A stretch of 64,000 nucleotides of DNA, from positions 155,438,501-155,502,500 of the forward strand of contig CM060833.1 in NCBI GenBank assembly GCA_030762175.1, given 5' to 3'. The notes below the pieces were generated by a model. That model made no database searches. It had not been told where the DNA came from and saw only the letters and a list, made by a program, of their open reading frames with translations. This document shows positions 12,191 to 23,829 of the stretch, piece after piece. Positions within the stretch are counted from its first letter, which is position 1; each line of letters begins with the position of its first letter. The stretch is from Metallyticus violacea. Taxonomy: Eukaryota > Arthropoda > Insecta > Mantodea > Metallyticidae. Both the position numbers and the translations under genes were made by a program.

Positions 12191-12731
12191 CTCTACCTTT
12201 CATGGGAAAACATGTGCTACAAATACTGTATCAGAGTACAGTACTTATTTCTCAACCATCAGATCTTACAAAGCAGGTTAAAAGTGAACGTGAATTACCT
12301 AAATCGGACAAGATAGACTGAAAATATCTACGGCGAAGGAAAAACATTTTAATTACACTAAATGTTCTTGCATCATAGTTCATTACACGAGGTAGTTTCT
12401 ATATGTATTATGTATTGCATTATATGGTAGTACTTTTAGATTTTCAGCAAGAATATTTGTGATCTCTCAAAAGAAGAGCGTCTTAAATGTCATAAAATAT
12501 GTTTAATTCAGAATATATTCATCTTATAAATATTTACTGTGGTTAGTCCTATCAGATTTCTTCCAAATAACGATATACTAACTGTATTCTATATTGATAT
12601 TATTGGTACATTCGAACTTTATTTAGTACGCCGTTTTTATATATGTAGACTGTCATTCCAATAAAACTTTTGAAATTACTTCTCTTTTAGGAAAACTTTC
12701 CCAACTTTCAAATTGTCAGTAATAATAAACG
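12191..12731. other. No recognisable feature
   Basis: AT-rich intergenic-looking sequence without repeats that I can match elsewhere in the window. Confidence 0.4.
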
Positions 12732-12742
12732 GAGGCAAAACT

Positions 12743-13016
12743 TTTTTTGATAGTGTTTAACGCCCGTTTTTACTACTGAGGCTCCACAGGCAGTGTACAC
12801 TGATGATACATGAGATGAAATGATAAATTGGGAAAGTATTTTTTAAGGAAGGAAACGTTCCAGGGCAAAGTAGGGTATCTCCTTGGCATTTGCCATTTTT
12901 ATGAGGACTGAGGAAAACCCGGAAAAAACGTCAGCCAGGGAGGACCGTCCTGGCGGGATTCGAAACCCAGAGTCATGAGTCCACACCTTAAAGACCTCGG
13001 CCACCCGTGGCGGTAA
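12743..13016 (-). mobile_element. SINE-A, copy 5, with target-site duplication
   Basis: A full-length minus-strand copy. Its tRNA-like head reads from CCGCCACGGGTGGCCGAGG at the right end, with the B box in GGGATTCGAAACCC. It is flanked by GAGGCAAAACT (12732-12742) and GAGGCGAAACT (13017-13027), one mismatch, a good target-site duplication. Confidence 0.9.
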
Positions 13017-13055
13017 GAGGCGAAACTGATTTTCATAGACTGGTAGTTAAATTGA

Positions 13056-13575
13056 TATACTGAGTGGGGTCGTTAGCACTCGGAAAGTACCGGGTTGAAT
13101 TCCCGTTGGGCCGGCCACTCGTAATCATTTTTTTTTCCCTGGTCACTTAGGCGAATGCTTGGATGAATAGATGGATATTTACTTTCCACGAATTTTCCGC
13201 TCTACTATTTCTTTTTATAGCAACAGTTATAGTGTCGGAAGGGTCAGGCCAGTTGTTATGTGGTTATTGCCTCTTGGGAAAGTTCCTGTGCTCAAGTCTG
13301 GTAGGGTCTGTATGGACCCTCCTCGGGGACATTTTGTGTGCTACCTTTGTGGACTGCTCTCGCGAGGACCGCCTGCCTGTGGGATTTATCACCTGTGGAA
13401 AAGTTGAAACCCCACCTGCTCTCTTGCATCGCTTTCTTGGATTCCTGGCCACCCGATGCATCCTCCATCCTTTCCCTTCCTCCAGGCGATATCCTCTCAG
13501 GGACATATGTATAATGAACCCGCCCAGTAGTCTCGGTGCGCGGAACCTCCTATTCTAAGCCGACACTTTTATTAA
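13056..13575 (+). mobile_element. SINE-C: third tRNA-derived family, GC-rich ~500-base body
   Basis: The head resembles a tRNA promoter: an A box in GTGGGGTCGTTAGCACTCGG and a B box in GGGTTGAATTCCCG. A body of about 450 bases follows, clearly richer in G and C than its surroundings, ending in an A-rich TTAAAATAAAATC tail near 13575. It differs from the SINE-A and SINE-B bodies. Only one copy is present in the window, so the boundaries are uncertain. The open frames inside (131 and 78 codons) are probably by-products of the GC-rich body. Confidence 0.55.
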
Positions 13576-13675
13576 AATAAAATCATTTATGAACAACACC
13601 AAAGAAAGTTTTCGCAAACAAGTTCTTGTTCCTTTACTCTCTAACCCTATTGCTATTTATGTAGACTCACTTTTG

Positions 13676-13915
13676 ATACTAAACCCAAGATTGTGGGTTC
13701 AAACCCGGTTAGAACCGATGGATTTTTTCGGGCGTAAAAATCCTAAGTATGGATTCCTTCGGAAGGGAAGTAAAGTCCTGGGTCCCGTATCGTACATTTG
13801 CTGCATGTGAAAGAACCTCAAGCCTGAAAGAAGAGGCCTCTGAGCAAAATTTGTCAGCCATTTCACGCCCTGAATTGAATGGGACGCTGATGACCTGAGA
13901 TGTTAAAGAGCGTCC

Positions 13916-13949
<34 letters not shown>
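13676..13949 (+). mobile_element. SINE-B, copy 2, 5' truncated with poly(A) tail
   Basis: It starts inside the tRNA-like head (ACTAAACCCAAGATTG), and the B box reads GGGTTCAAACCC. The body contains GGGCGTAAAAATCC, GGAAGGGAAGTAAAG, AAAGAACCTCAAGCC and AAAGAGCGTCCGTAAATT. It ends with an uninterrupted A run at about 13922-13949, the longest SINE tail in the window, consistent with retroposition by a LINE. Confidence 0.85.
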
Positions 13950-15017
13950 TGAGTCTTTAATAAACCTGTAACGGCTACTTCTTTAGAAATTTATATGGTA
14001 TTGTCAAGTTTCTGGTTATGAATCATATCAGTAAATTGGAAGAGAGATTGTTCATTTTTTTTTCTTTCTTATACAAATTTGAATGGTTTTCATTTCCTAA
14101 CTATAAAAATATTTACAAAATTATTTTTACACATATAAATATAATACCCGCACTATCAGGAATAAAGTAAAATATTGTTGCGTCTTTTTTTCAAACCAGT
14201 AATAGAACATATCAAGATTTCTTCAAACAAATTTTCTAGTGAATATTCTATATGTCTGTTGAGATAGTTTTAAAGCTGTATATGTCCTTTCAGATTATCT
14301 GTAATATTATAAGTTTTTAAGGTAGTTGCGTCTAAAATATATTTCACAAAATATCATAAAGTATTTACAATAACAAAAGAATTGACAGAAAATAACTTCA
14401 ACAATAAGCATTATTTCTGTTTTATTTTTATAAAACATTTTTCAGCTGCGTGTAGCTTTGATTATTCCATCTTCTTTTTGCTTTCCATTGCGCATCAGCT
14501 GATTTATAGGGCAATGGATGTTTCCGATAGACGTTTCTAGCACGTGGCAAGAATGAAAACACAGTGCTAATGTACATACAATCCCTGCCATTTAGTGGTC
14601 GAAGAAATACTTCCACTATGTTTTCATGTGTCTGTGTACACAGCATCTTTGAAATAAAAATCACCAATTCTTCAAAATAAACACATAACATCATTGTTAT
14701 TTTAGTACTGCAATTTCTAAACTGTTCATGTGCGGCGAGATCTATATTTTTAATACCTTAATGAATTTCGTTTTTCCTTTAGAAAGCAGGCGAATATTTT
14801 ACCTTATGTAGCTTGCAACTGTAGCTGTAACATGAAAATGTCTTGGCATTAATATTGGAATAGAGTGTGCTCTCCGGAAAGATAATTATATGCATAGTCA
14901 CGTATGTACTTCACTTCATCTTAGCCATATTGTTAACTAGAGTATCCCGCAGTCACCACCAGCATGGCGGTCGAAACCTGTGAAGCGGTTTAGTATGGCA
15001 GCCACGTTGGGCGCTGT
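13950..15017. other. Mostly unassigned; one candidate minus-strand 3' exon
   Basis: At 14428-14694 the minus strand is open for 88 codons, ending LKNVL and a stop followed within six bases by AATAAA. Upstream on that strand the frame stays open to a possible acceptor (TTGCAG) near 14710. The residues are not recognised, and the AATAAA lies closer to the stop than usual. I treat it as weak evidence of a terminal exon. The rest is AT-rich. Confidence 0.25.
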
Positions 15018-16051
15018 TGTTGCCCGCGCCTCAAAGTAAACACTTTTCAGCGTGAATTCGGCTATTTTGTTGACTCGTACTCAACTGGCCCTGGAGAGAA
15101 TTTAGTGGTGTAAATAAGCACGCGATGCGTGGTAATATAAATTGGTATTTTATTATGATCGAAATCTTTCGCATACTCTGGTGTTTTGCTTGCTACGCAG
15201 ATACAACTTATTTGACGCACGTGAAACTTACAGATGAGTGCCGCGGCGCGTGAAATTGAACGTCTAATTTACAGCTGCTTCTACGAACTGCTTACTGCCT
15301 CTATTTTATAACCGAGTCTCGCCGCGTGTAAAACTTAAACTGCCTAAAAACTTCGTGTATCTTGCTGTGTGTAGATCTTATTACTGGTCTCACGGCGTGT
15401 AAAACTTGAAACTGAGTCGATTTACTTCTGCGAGCTAAATTGACTAGTGAGGAAATGCGTCTCCCGGCATGTAGGACTTGGGACTGCCTGGCTCAGTCAA
15501 CCCGAATTTGCAACTGCTCTTGAACATGAGCAAATGCGAACTGAATTGAATGCTCAGCGTAGTACCCGCCTCCTTATGTATTAAATTCAAATAAAAAAAA
15601 TCGTTGGCTAGAAGACGCCAAAAGACAGCCTATCTTTAAAAATTTTAAATATACATCTATAATTGGCTGGTTAACGTTCACCCGTCTTACGTACCATTCG
15701 CTGTTAAAACTTTTTGTCGACATTGGCTGGATTAAAAGGCTAACTGTACAACCACTGGTCGGGATCAGAGCCCCTTTTAAAAAAGAAAGGGGCTTCACAC
15801 ACGCGACCCTCGGATCACTTTCTATTGTGTAGAATTTCTGACCCTTTTGTTGGCTTTCCTAATAACAAAACACCAGGAGATTTCTCTCTCTCTTTACATA
15901 CTATTTACAGGCTATAGTTATACCGTATTATAAACATATACATACAAGGTATCTACACCACGAACTACAATATATAAAATATTATAAATGGGCTTACATT
16001 AGTATACATTATAATTATATTTCGGTGGTGGCGGTCGGAGTAACTGTTTCA
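15018..16051 (+). repeat. LTR-like dispersed repeat, family II copy 2
   Basis: Partner of 10108-11071. It starts near TGTTGTTGCCCG and shares 'TATTTTGTTGACTCGTACTC', 'CCTCCTTATGTATT', 'AAATATACATCTATAATTGG' and the 3' GTGGCGGTCGGAGTAAC. The copies are clearly diverged, and this one has extra CG-rich words (GCCGCGTGTAAAACTT repeated with variation near 15320-15470). No coding region is visible. Confidence 0.45.
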
Positions 16052-16215
16052 CCTGCATATTCTGCAGAAAAAATTAAACTTATTCCTTTCGCAATTTACT
16101 TTCACCAGCCTATTACCCTACATACTGCATAATGTTAAAAATGACTTACCACCGTGTACAGCTGACCTATTACTGAAACGTACCTCTCATTATTTGCTAT
16201 CTCATTCTAGAGGAA

Positions 16216-16499
16216 ACCGCCATGGGTGGCCGAGGTCGTTAAGGTGCAGACTCGTGAGCGGGAGGTCTGGGGTTTGAATCCCGCCAGAAACGTCCTCCCT
16301 GACTGAGGTTTTTTCCAGGTTTTCCTCAGTCCTCATAAATGGCAAATGCCGGGGAGGTACCCTAAACTTAGACCTGGATCGTTTCCTTCCTTTAAAAAAA
16401 TCTCTCTTTCCAATATATCATTTCATCTCATATATTATCAGTGTATACCGCTTGTGGTGCCTCAGTAGTAAAAACGGGCGTTAAACACCATTCAAAAAA
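16216..16499 (+). mobile_element. SINE-A, copy 2, full length with target-site duplication
   Basis: A full-length copy: head CCGCCATGGGTGGCCGAGG, B box GGGTTTGAATCCCG, body, and tail ending TTCAAAAAA. It is flanked by ATTCTAGAGGAA (16204-16215) and ATTCTAAAGGAA (16500-16511), one mismatch. This is the clearest complete SINE-A in the window, about 284 bases. Confidence 0.92.
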
Positions 16500-16511
16500 A
16501 TTCTAAAGGAA

Positions 16512-17014
16512 GCTGAAAGATACTAGATAGCTATTAGACAACTTAACTTCTTTAATACGTAAGACGTAGCTCAAGACATATCATACAAGCAGTTTTGTTA
16601 AATAAAACTTGCAAAGGCATGCAATATATAAAAAACTGGTGTACTACCCTTTAGCGATTTAGTGTGGCTGTTCAACACCACATTTGTTCTATGGTCCTAT
16701 GTTAATTACCAGGCAAAATTGTAATAAATAACCTTTGTTCACACTAGCTATGTTTTACGACTAAGGGAGTTCCAAAGTTAGGAATCGTGACGGCATGATG
16801 CAATTTTTAATTTGTAAATAAGTTTACCCGGGCTCGTGGATAATGAGCAAATTAGTTTCTGTGGTGACAAGGAATCTGTTTTTGTGGTTTAGCTACGCGG
16901 CAGATAGCTGCACAGTGCTGCTCCCCTGGGGCGGAATCAATAATTCGTTTCAGCTTACTTTGCTTCCCATTGTAAGGTCGCAAACCCTTGTCTTGTCTTT
17001 CCCCCGCTGTGCAG
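16512..17014. other. No recognisable repeat; sequence upstream of a candidate exon
   Basis: It ends in a pyrimidine-rich run (CTTGTCTTGTCTTTCCCCC) before tandem AG acceptors. The open frame at 16843-17121 overlaps the candidate exon in another frame and has no recognised motif. Confidence 0.4.
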
Positions 17015-17200
17015 CAGAGATACATCATTGCTTTAGATGGAACCTACCATGCTGTTTACGTTACCAACAAACCCTTTGTGTTGAAACTAAAAGTGCAACC
17101 ACAAGTTTCGATGTACGTTAATCAGAACTTGGCTCGTAATCAACAAACATCCAGAGTGATATTGCATCCTGGAAGGTACTTTAAGCGCCAAGTTTACTGA
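17015..17200 (+). CDS. Candidate terminal (or internal) exon, product unknown
   Basis: Sixty-one codons read 'RYIIALDGTYHAVYVTN...GRYFKRQVY' and then TGA. They are preceded by a strong pyrimidine tract and a tandem GCAGCAG acceptor (AG at 17013-17014 or 17016-17017), both in the same frame. An AATAAA lies at 17374-17379, 174 bases after the stop. A donor-like AAG|GTACTT inside, at about 17173-17178, leaves open an internal exon instead. Composition is less AT-rich than the neighbourhood. I do not recognise the protein; it could be host or an old element. Confidence 0.3.
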   Translation, partial: QRYIIALDGTYHAVYVTNKPFVLKLKVQPQVSMYVNQNLARNQQTSRVILHPGRYFKRQVY

Positions 17201-17765
17201 TCGTCTACAAGTGGGGAGGGGGCAGTCACAAAGTACTTTGCCACCAACACCCTCCGAATGGGCTAGGTCTTGAGGTTAAATTCTGAATTTATGAGTAACT
17301 TTATCTTGTGCAAAAAGATAAAGTTACGTATTATATACGTATTAATATTAAAAATAATCGTTCTACCTTTGGAAATAAACTATAGGAAAATTCTGTTTAT
17401 GCTTCGAAGGGTATTCTAATACCTTCGTTCACTTGTGAACAGCCAAGCCTAAGGTGTCCACATGTCAACTTGCAGCGTTTTGATATTTCGGCCTTTTTTT
17501 ACATGATTATTTCAGGCCTATTAGGCATGTATTATTCCAATTCATTGCCATGTTTTTAACGGCCACAGAGGGTAGGCTTTAAAATTAGGTATATAGAAAC
17601 AATTACCTTCTTCAAGTAACGTCTGACATCCGTGCTTATCTCTAGCCCGTGGAGGTAACACCAGCGAACGAAGTGTATCTGGCATGCGGAGCATGAACTG
17701 CATGCAGTTTTGGAGCATTCTGACCAAAAACTCTGCTGATAGTGTCGTGATGCACAAACTGCACC
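17201..17765. other. No recognisable feature
   Basis: It contains an AATAAA at 17374-17379 and a near-palindromic AAAGATAAAGTTAC segment near 17315. The 71-codon minus-strand frame at 17542-17757 is not recognised. Confidence 0.4.
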
Positions 17766-17936
17766 TAAGTTCGGGAGGGAAGTAAGCCGTTTGTCCTATG
17801 CTGTAGATTTAAAGCATGTAAAAGAGCCTCAAGCATGAAAAAAGAGGACTTTGATAAAAATGTATCGACTGTTTCATCCCCTTATTTGAATGGGACGCTA
17901 ATGATAAAAATATGTTATAGCGTACTTAAATAAAAA
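17766..17936 (+). mobile_element. SINE-B, copy 9, 5' truncated and decayed
   Basis: Body words GGGAGGGAAGTAAGCCG, GTAAAAGAGCCTCAAGC, TGAATGGGACGCTAATGA and TAGCGTACTTAAATAAA align in order to the SINE-B body. The tRNA-like head is missing and many bases are changed, making it one of the oldest copies. Confidence 0.7.
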
Positions 17937-18147
17937 CACAACAACAATAATAATAATAAGAAGTTACATTTCATTAATGCCAAATTGGAACAAAAGTAGC
18001 TGTGTCTAAATAACATCCCCTAGATGTCAAAAGAAATTCTGGGGAGGAGCTTTCTTATCTTGTAGATTATTAAGAGAGATATTAGAACACCTAAAAATTG
18101 TTCACTCCAGGTATATACGTTTTTAAAACATTTTATTTGTTTATTTA

Positions 18148-19371
18148 TTTACTTTGCCTAACCATTATCTTCATATGATAAAGACAAAAAGTATATTTCC
18201 GTTTTCAATATAGTACCCTTTATTGCAATAAACTTCTCATATCTTCGAATTAACATTTCAACCCATCCTTTCAAAATAGTCATAAGTTTTGTCTGCAAAA
18301 TGGGCATAAACAGCATCCATCACTTCTTCGTTACACTTAAATTTCGTTTCTCGAAGATCTTCCTTGAGCTTTTGGAAGAGGAAATAGTCACTGGGAGCTA
18401 GATCTGGGCTGTAGGACGGATGGTCGATCTCCTTAAAGCCACATATCTTCACAGCTTTCTTTGCAACAAGAGCTGTGTGCACAGGCGCGTTGTCGTGAAG
18501 AAGGCGTACACCACCACCCATCTTCCTCGCCTTTTCTCTTTGATGGAAGCACGTAGTCTGTGCAGTAGGTCAGCATAGTACTCCCCACTTACTGTAGTGT
18601 TCCTCTCCTTGAAGTCAATGAAGAGTATTCATTCACAGTCACAAAATATTGTGATCATGATCTTCTTGGTTGACTAAGTGACCTTGGCCTTTAGAGGCGG
18701 TGCTTCGCCAGGTTTACACCACACCATTGATTCTGTTTTGGAAATGGGATCATAGTAGAGGACTGTAGTTTCATCTCCTGTAACAATGGTTTGCAAAACT
18801 TCTCTCTCTTTGCCACGACAGAGCTCCAAAATTATCTCACAACAGATGACTCGTTGCTGATTTTGGACTGAGGAAAGAAGTTTAGGCACCCATCTTGCAC
18901 AAACCTTATTCATGTTTGAATGTTCATGAATAATTCGAAGGACTGTTTTAGAAAGGCCCAACCTTACTGCTATTTCTGTTACTTTGAGCCGCCGATCTTC
19001 CACATTTCTCCTTCCACAAGAGCGAGGTTTTCAGGAGTGAGCACCTCCAAGAGCCGACCTGCACTCTCTTTGTCTTCAATGCTATCTTGGCCCATTCTTT
19101 TACGGTAGAATATGAAGGGGATGCTTTCCCATATACAACGTACAATTGCTGTTTAATTTCATTTGGAGTGAAGAACTTGAATAACAGCTCGAAACTCCAT
19201 TTTGAACATGTCGCAATGTTCTACAAATAGCCTTCTTTATGCAACTGTATCTGAACAACTGAACACAGCGGAGCGGAAGTTACAGGTACAATTATTTACT
19301 TAACAGATAAAGGGTTTTGTGAAGGCGATAATCCTTATCGACGAGGCCGGAAACTTATGGAGCTACCCTCG
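18148..19371 (-). mobile_element. mariner (DD34D) element, copy 2, nonsense-inactivated
   Basis: The same family as at 8152 and 55622. The C-terminal part (18258-18521) keeps 'LLHDNAPVHT' and 'YSPDLAPSDYFLF'. The spacing from HDN Asp to APSD Asp is 34 residues, the mariner DD34D signature. The 18674-19003 part has the second helix-turn-helix, 'VCARWVPKLLSSVQ' and 'VTGDETTVLYYDP'. Between them the frame is interrupted by an in-frame TAG (in T*ST) and TGA (in CE*ILF). The right end reads GGAGCTACCCTCG followed by TA at 19372-19373. The left end is eroded. Confidence 0.9.
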
Positions 19372-20397
19372 TACAAAGTACAAGTAATAAAAGAGAATAT
19401 TATAACAATCTTGTACAGAAAAAATCGACCAAACGAATGCCAAAAATGAGGACTACAAGGATAGTCATTGCAGTAATAAATACTTCTTATTAAAACAACG
19501 ACAATTTAGTTTTTAGACTGAGGGAGTAAGTGAAAGAAAAAAAAAACAAGGGAATTAATATCTGTGCAAAAGAATTATAAAATCTAGTTTTTGAAAAAAA
19601 AAATAGATATAAAATTTTATCAAAATGTGTCTGGATAAATGTCAAATATCAAATGAATGAAAAACGGCGATAGTAAAAACTCTTTATAAAAAAAGGAAAC
19701 TGAACTCAATGTTCTAATTGCAGAAGGGTTAGTTTGCTGACATAAGCTACAAAGTCGATATATGGAAATCAAAGTGTTTGGAAAAAGACGGTCATATATT
19801 GCATAGCACGTGCACACTAAAATTGATACAGAAATTAAGAGAACGCAATTTTGAAGATCATATAGCCTTCGTTGATTATGAAAAGGTCATTAAAAATTAA
19901 AAGTAACATAATTTTACCTAGAAACGCAACATATCAAATCAATAAAAAGTCTATGATATCTTATAAGAGATTAGCGCATATTTTATTATTGCAAATTAAA
20001 ATACTATAGCTTATCAACAAAACTATTCAACCTAAACGCAAATTTTACGGTTGAAACAAATAAGGGGATTTATGTATACAAATGGAAAGAGAGTGTAGTA
20101 GAGACTTCATATAATGTGTATTATATAAGGTGAAAACGTATTATGTGTGTATAAAAAGTTAGTATGAACTCACTGGAGCAGAATGGAAAGATAACGATGT
20201 CTTTAGAATTACAATGACATTTTATGGACGAACAAAATTATGAAGAAAACACATAAGACAGCCTGGAAGAAAAGATTTGAGAATTTAATTTCTATGCTCA
20301 AAAGCTATAGTTGGTTGTTGATCGTTCTTTACCTTATATTCTCATTTTTTTATTTCTTTTCGTAAAATGAATACATATTGTATGATTAAGCACTTTA
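19372..20397. other. No recognisable feature
   Basis: Very AT-rich sequence with scattered A-runs. The short open frames show nothing recognisable. Confidence 0.45.
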
Positions 20398-20680
20398 CCG
20401 TCACGGGTGGCCGAGGTCGTTAAGGCGCGGACTCGTGAGCGGGAGATCTGGGGTTCGAATCCCGACAGGACCGTCCTCTCTAATTGAGATTTTTTCCAGA
20501 TTTTCCTCAATACTCATAACCGGCAAACGCTGGGGGGTACCCTAAACTTAGGCCTGGAACGTTTCCTTCCTTAAAAAAAAATCCTTTTCCAATATATAAT
20601 TTCATCTCATGTGTCATCAGTGTTCACCACCTGTGGTGCCTCAGTAGCAAAAACGGGCGTTAAACATTATTAAAAAAAAA
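20398..20680 (+). mobile_element. SINE-A, copy 3, full length
   Basis: Intact A box (GTGGCCGAGGTCGTTAAGG) and B box (GGGGTTCGAATCCCG), full body, and tail ending AAACGGGCGTTAAACATT plus an A run. The flanks ATTAAGCACTTTA and ATAAGGAATTTA may be a decayed target-site duplication. Confidence 0.9.
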
Positions 20681-20789
20681 ATAAGGAATTTATTATCAGT
20701 TAACTAAAATATTATGAAATAAGTCTCGATATGCTTTTCACAGAACTGCGAATATTTTTCCAAAACTCAACATATTCAAACATTTCGTT

Positions 20790-21366
20790 TATCCGGTGTG
20801 GGGGAGGGGGACATTATTTAGATATCTGTGGCAGAGAAGAATCAAGTGGTCTTGCATGGTTCAGATTAGGGGCTTGGAAAGGAAACATTGCTCTCGGGGA
20901 AAGAATTTGCCCATTGTGCGGAGAAAGCGATACCTGGAGGCATTTTTCGGCACACTGCAGGGAAATGGAGATTCTTAAGAAATGAGAATTTATCGCCACA
21001 ATTTCTGAATTCCAATAGAAGTTTGAACATTTGCCGAGAAGTGATCGTCACACAATTTGGGAATATTTCTAGAGAAGATCCGACAAATAAGGTTAATGGC
21101 TATAGTGAAGAGGGGGGAGTTGGACAGGATATGTGAGTAAATGGAAGAGGGCTCAAGAGTAAGCGGTCCATTTATATTTATGTATTTATATATAAAATTA
21201 TTAATAGAAAACAAATATATCGAAGTATTTATATGTACGCATGTAGATTTGTATGTATGGATGGATGTATATATGTGTATGGCCCTTTTGATTGCTATAA
21301 GAACGACGGCCGTAAGGCCCAAGCGACAGTTGTATTTATTTGAATTTTTTTCTAAAAAATAAAGTA
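20790..21366 (+). mobile_element. LINE 3' end, copy 1 (zinc-knuckle C-terminus and 3' tail)
   Basis: In split frames the sequence encodes 'RLGAWKGNIALGERICPLC' followed by GESDTWRHF and a further Cys: a C-terminal CxxC..H..C motif characteristic of non-LTR retrotransposon proteins. The frame then reads 'ELDRICEYMEEGSRVSGPF' style residues through 21141-21200. A TATA-rich 3' stretch, an ACGGCCGTAAGGCCC palindromic segment and a final AATAAAG follow. The same C-terminus recurs at 34375 and 60725. The copy is 5' truncated, as usual for LINEs. Confidence 0.7.
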
Positions 21367-21848
21367 AAACATGTATTACAACAATTACTGCATTACGTTT
21401 GAAAATACGATTATAATTTAATGCATTTTCAAAACTTGACTTTTAAAAGTTTAACTACTAAATTCATGTGTACCATTAGAACATTAATATTAAACTCCCA
21501 AATTTGGATATTAGAACATTTTTTTTAATTTGTACCAATAACTAAAACATGTACATGCTTTTTGTATTACAGACACTTTCTATTTATTGACTTTTTCAAC
21601 CAGAATTTAACACCGGACTTATATTAACCACCGAAACGATAATTTGGATTCTTTACATTTTTGGGTACTTTATAAACAAAACGATCTTTTTGAATATACC
21701 TCACCTCTACAGACATAATTGCTGCTCTAAACGAGCCCTTAGCTTATTTGCCAATAAATGTTATGTCTCAAGTTATTTCGTTTAAATTATCAAACCAAAT
21801 AACAGCTTAAGAGGGATGTATGAGCAAATTAATGGAAACTATTGCAAT
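21367..21848. other. No recognisable feature
   Basis: AT-rich. It ends in the left target-site copy of the adjacent SINE-B. Confidence 0.4.
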
Positions 21849-22143
21849 TTTTTTAATGTTTTTTTTTCGGACGCTCTTTATCATCTACGGTCATCAGCGT
21901 CCCATTCAACTCAGGGCGTGAAACGGCCGACAAATTTTGCTCAGAGGCCTCTCTTTCAGGCTTGAGGTTCTTTTTCGTGCCGTAAATGTACGACACGGGA
22001 CCCACGGCTTTACTTCCCTTCCGAAGGAAGCCATACTTAGGATTTTTACGCCCGAAAAAATCCATCGGTCCTGGCCGGGTTCGTACCCACGATCTTGGGT
22101 ATAGGAGGCAAGTATGGTAACCACTACACCACCAGGACCGACT
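21849..22143 (-). mobile_element. SINE-B, copy 3, full length with perfect target-site duplication
   Basis: Minus strand. The head GGTCCTGGTGGTGTAGTGG lies at the right end, with a B box in GGGTTCGTACCC (reverse complement of 22075-22090). The body is intact. The flanking AACTATTGCAAT at 21837-21848 and 22144-22155 is identical over 12 bases, indicating a fairly recent insertion. Confidence 0.93.
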
Positions 22144-22155
22144 AACTATTGCAAT

Positions 22156-23589
22156 GAATGGATATCTTTTGATGGATTTAGCAAGGTCCTCCTCTAAGTG
22201 CTGATACCGAGCGTTTAGATGTTGGTATGACTGACATATGAACTGCTTTTAAACTTGGTTGTTTTCTACCCTTACACATTGGAAATTTCCTGTGAAGAAA
22301 TATCCAAACCTAATCGTAACATTTTTCACCGCTCTATAGATACTTATTTTTCTATTCACTTATTGTAATAACAGTGACGTTAACACTTTCATGGACAGTA
22401 AACAGCAAGCGACTCCGAGAGATAAAAGCCTCTGTTTACGATCACATGAGTAGTAAAGCCTTAAAGTGTTCCAACAAAAGGAAATTACATCTAAAAGTAC
22501 TAACAAAATCAACCGCCTGATAACCGTCTACCTTCAACTTTTCTCGCTGTACTTTGAAGAGCAGAACAAATTGCCATCCATCAACAGTAATAATTAAAGT
22601 TCCTCTAAGAAGTGTGAGGTGTGTATCATAGGAATCCTTTACACCCTTACATTAATAGGACATGTGTGAGTCTCATTATAGTGTCCACTAAATATAGCCC
22701 AACTCTAATGTTTCAGTGTTTCAAGGAAACGTAGACAATTCCATTTATAGAAGTGATAATAATAGAGGCAATGAGATCAAAAGAGAAATATGCCGATCAT
22801 TAGTAATTCTGCGATATGTATATTATAAAAAAACTGCACAATTTTCAATAATATTATTTCTGTACCTTATAATTATTCCTACACGATCGTTAGGAAACTT
22901 TAAACTAATACCTGAATCTCTAAACATATCACAACGACAGACATATCCCATTGTACCAAAAATAGTGTACCTCAAAAAAGTTATAAATAATTATAAAATA
23001 TTGTTACTTGAAACTTTCAACACACTTCCGGTTATAGAGGACATGCCTCGTTGAATTACAATGCTCTCTCAAGCTAAAGATTCGGAAGTACTATGTGGTT
23101 CTTATGTTACTTTAGTCTGGATAATTTAACAGATCACACGAAATGTTTATCATATGTTTCTTTTATTGTTGGTCAGGTTCAAAATTGGAGTAATTTTTAG
23201 ATGGAGCATGCGTGATATTTTTCATTTCCGCGAAAAGTGAAAAACATGCAAAAAATTAACACAATACCACTTTAAAAATAATAACCTTAAGACTGGTACC
23301 TAGTGATTTTATTGCTCTGGTACTCGATATTTTAAATAAATTTGTAGCTCAGCTATCAGATCATCTGCAGAAATATAAAGACGGAGAACTGCTTTTAATG
23401 TAGGTCTGAGGTCGAGCTTAGAAGAGCGCGAAATTTCTTCAATCATCTTCACTAAAATTTGAAGCTTAGGAAAGAGATACGTGTTTCTTGCGACAACTTT
23501 AAACGTGCTACTTTGTGGAAATATTAATTAAAACTTTGTATTAACATATTCGAACAGATATCGTGCGATATCAGTATCTCTTACGTATT
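22156..23589. other. No recognisable feature
   Basis: A 112-codon plus-strand frame at 22716-23054 is AT-rich and unrecognised; it has no splice context and is probably chance. No repeat match to the rest of the window was noticed. Confidence 0.4.
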
Positions 23590-23781
23590 TGATTTATGGA
23601 TGCTCTTTAACACCTCAGGTCATCAGCGTCCCAGTGAAGTCAGAGCATGAAACGGCCGACAAATTTTGCTCAGAGACCTCTTTTTCAGGTTTGAGGTTAT
23701 TTGTCGTGCCGTAAATGTACGACACACGGATTTACTTTCTTTCCGAAGGAAGCCATACTCAGGGTTTTTACGCCCGAAAAA
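23590..23781 (-). mobile_element. SINE-B, copy 4, truncated (no tRNA head)
   Basis: Body words TGGATGCTCTTTAACACCTC, GTCATCAGCGTCCC and TTTTTACGCCCGAAAAA are present. The copy stops where the tRNA-like head would start, the usual 5' truncation of a minus-strand insertion. Confidence 0.85.
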
Positions 23782-23829
23782 TGAACAGCTTACACTCCCA
23801 CACATATATGTACACATAATTGCAAAAAT

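Noticed and set aside
13163..13558. 131-codon frame with a hydrophobic start
   Set aside because: It lies inside the GC-rich SINE-C body, overlaps other open frames in the same block on both strands, and shows no domain.
22716..23054. 112-codon frame
   Set aside because: AT-rich codons, no recognised motif, no splice or conservation evidence.
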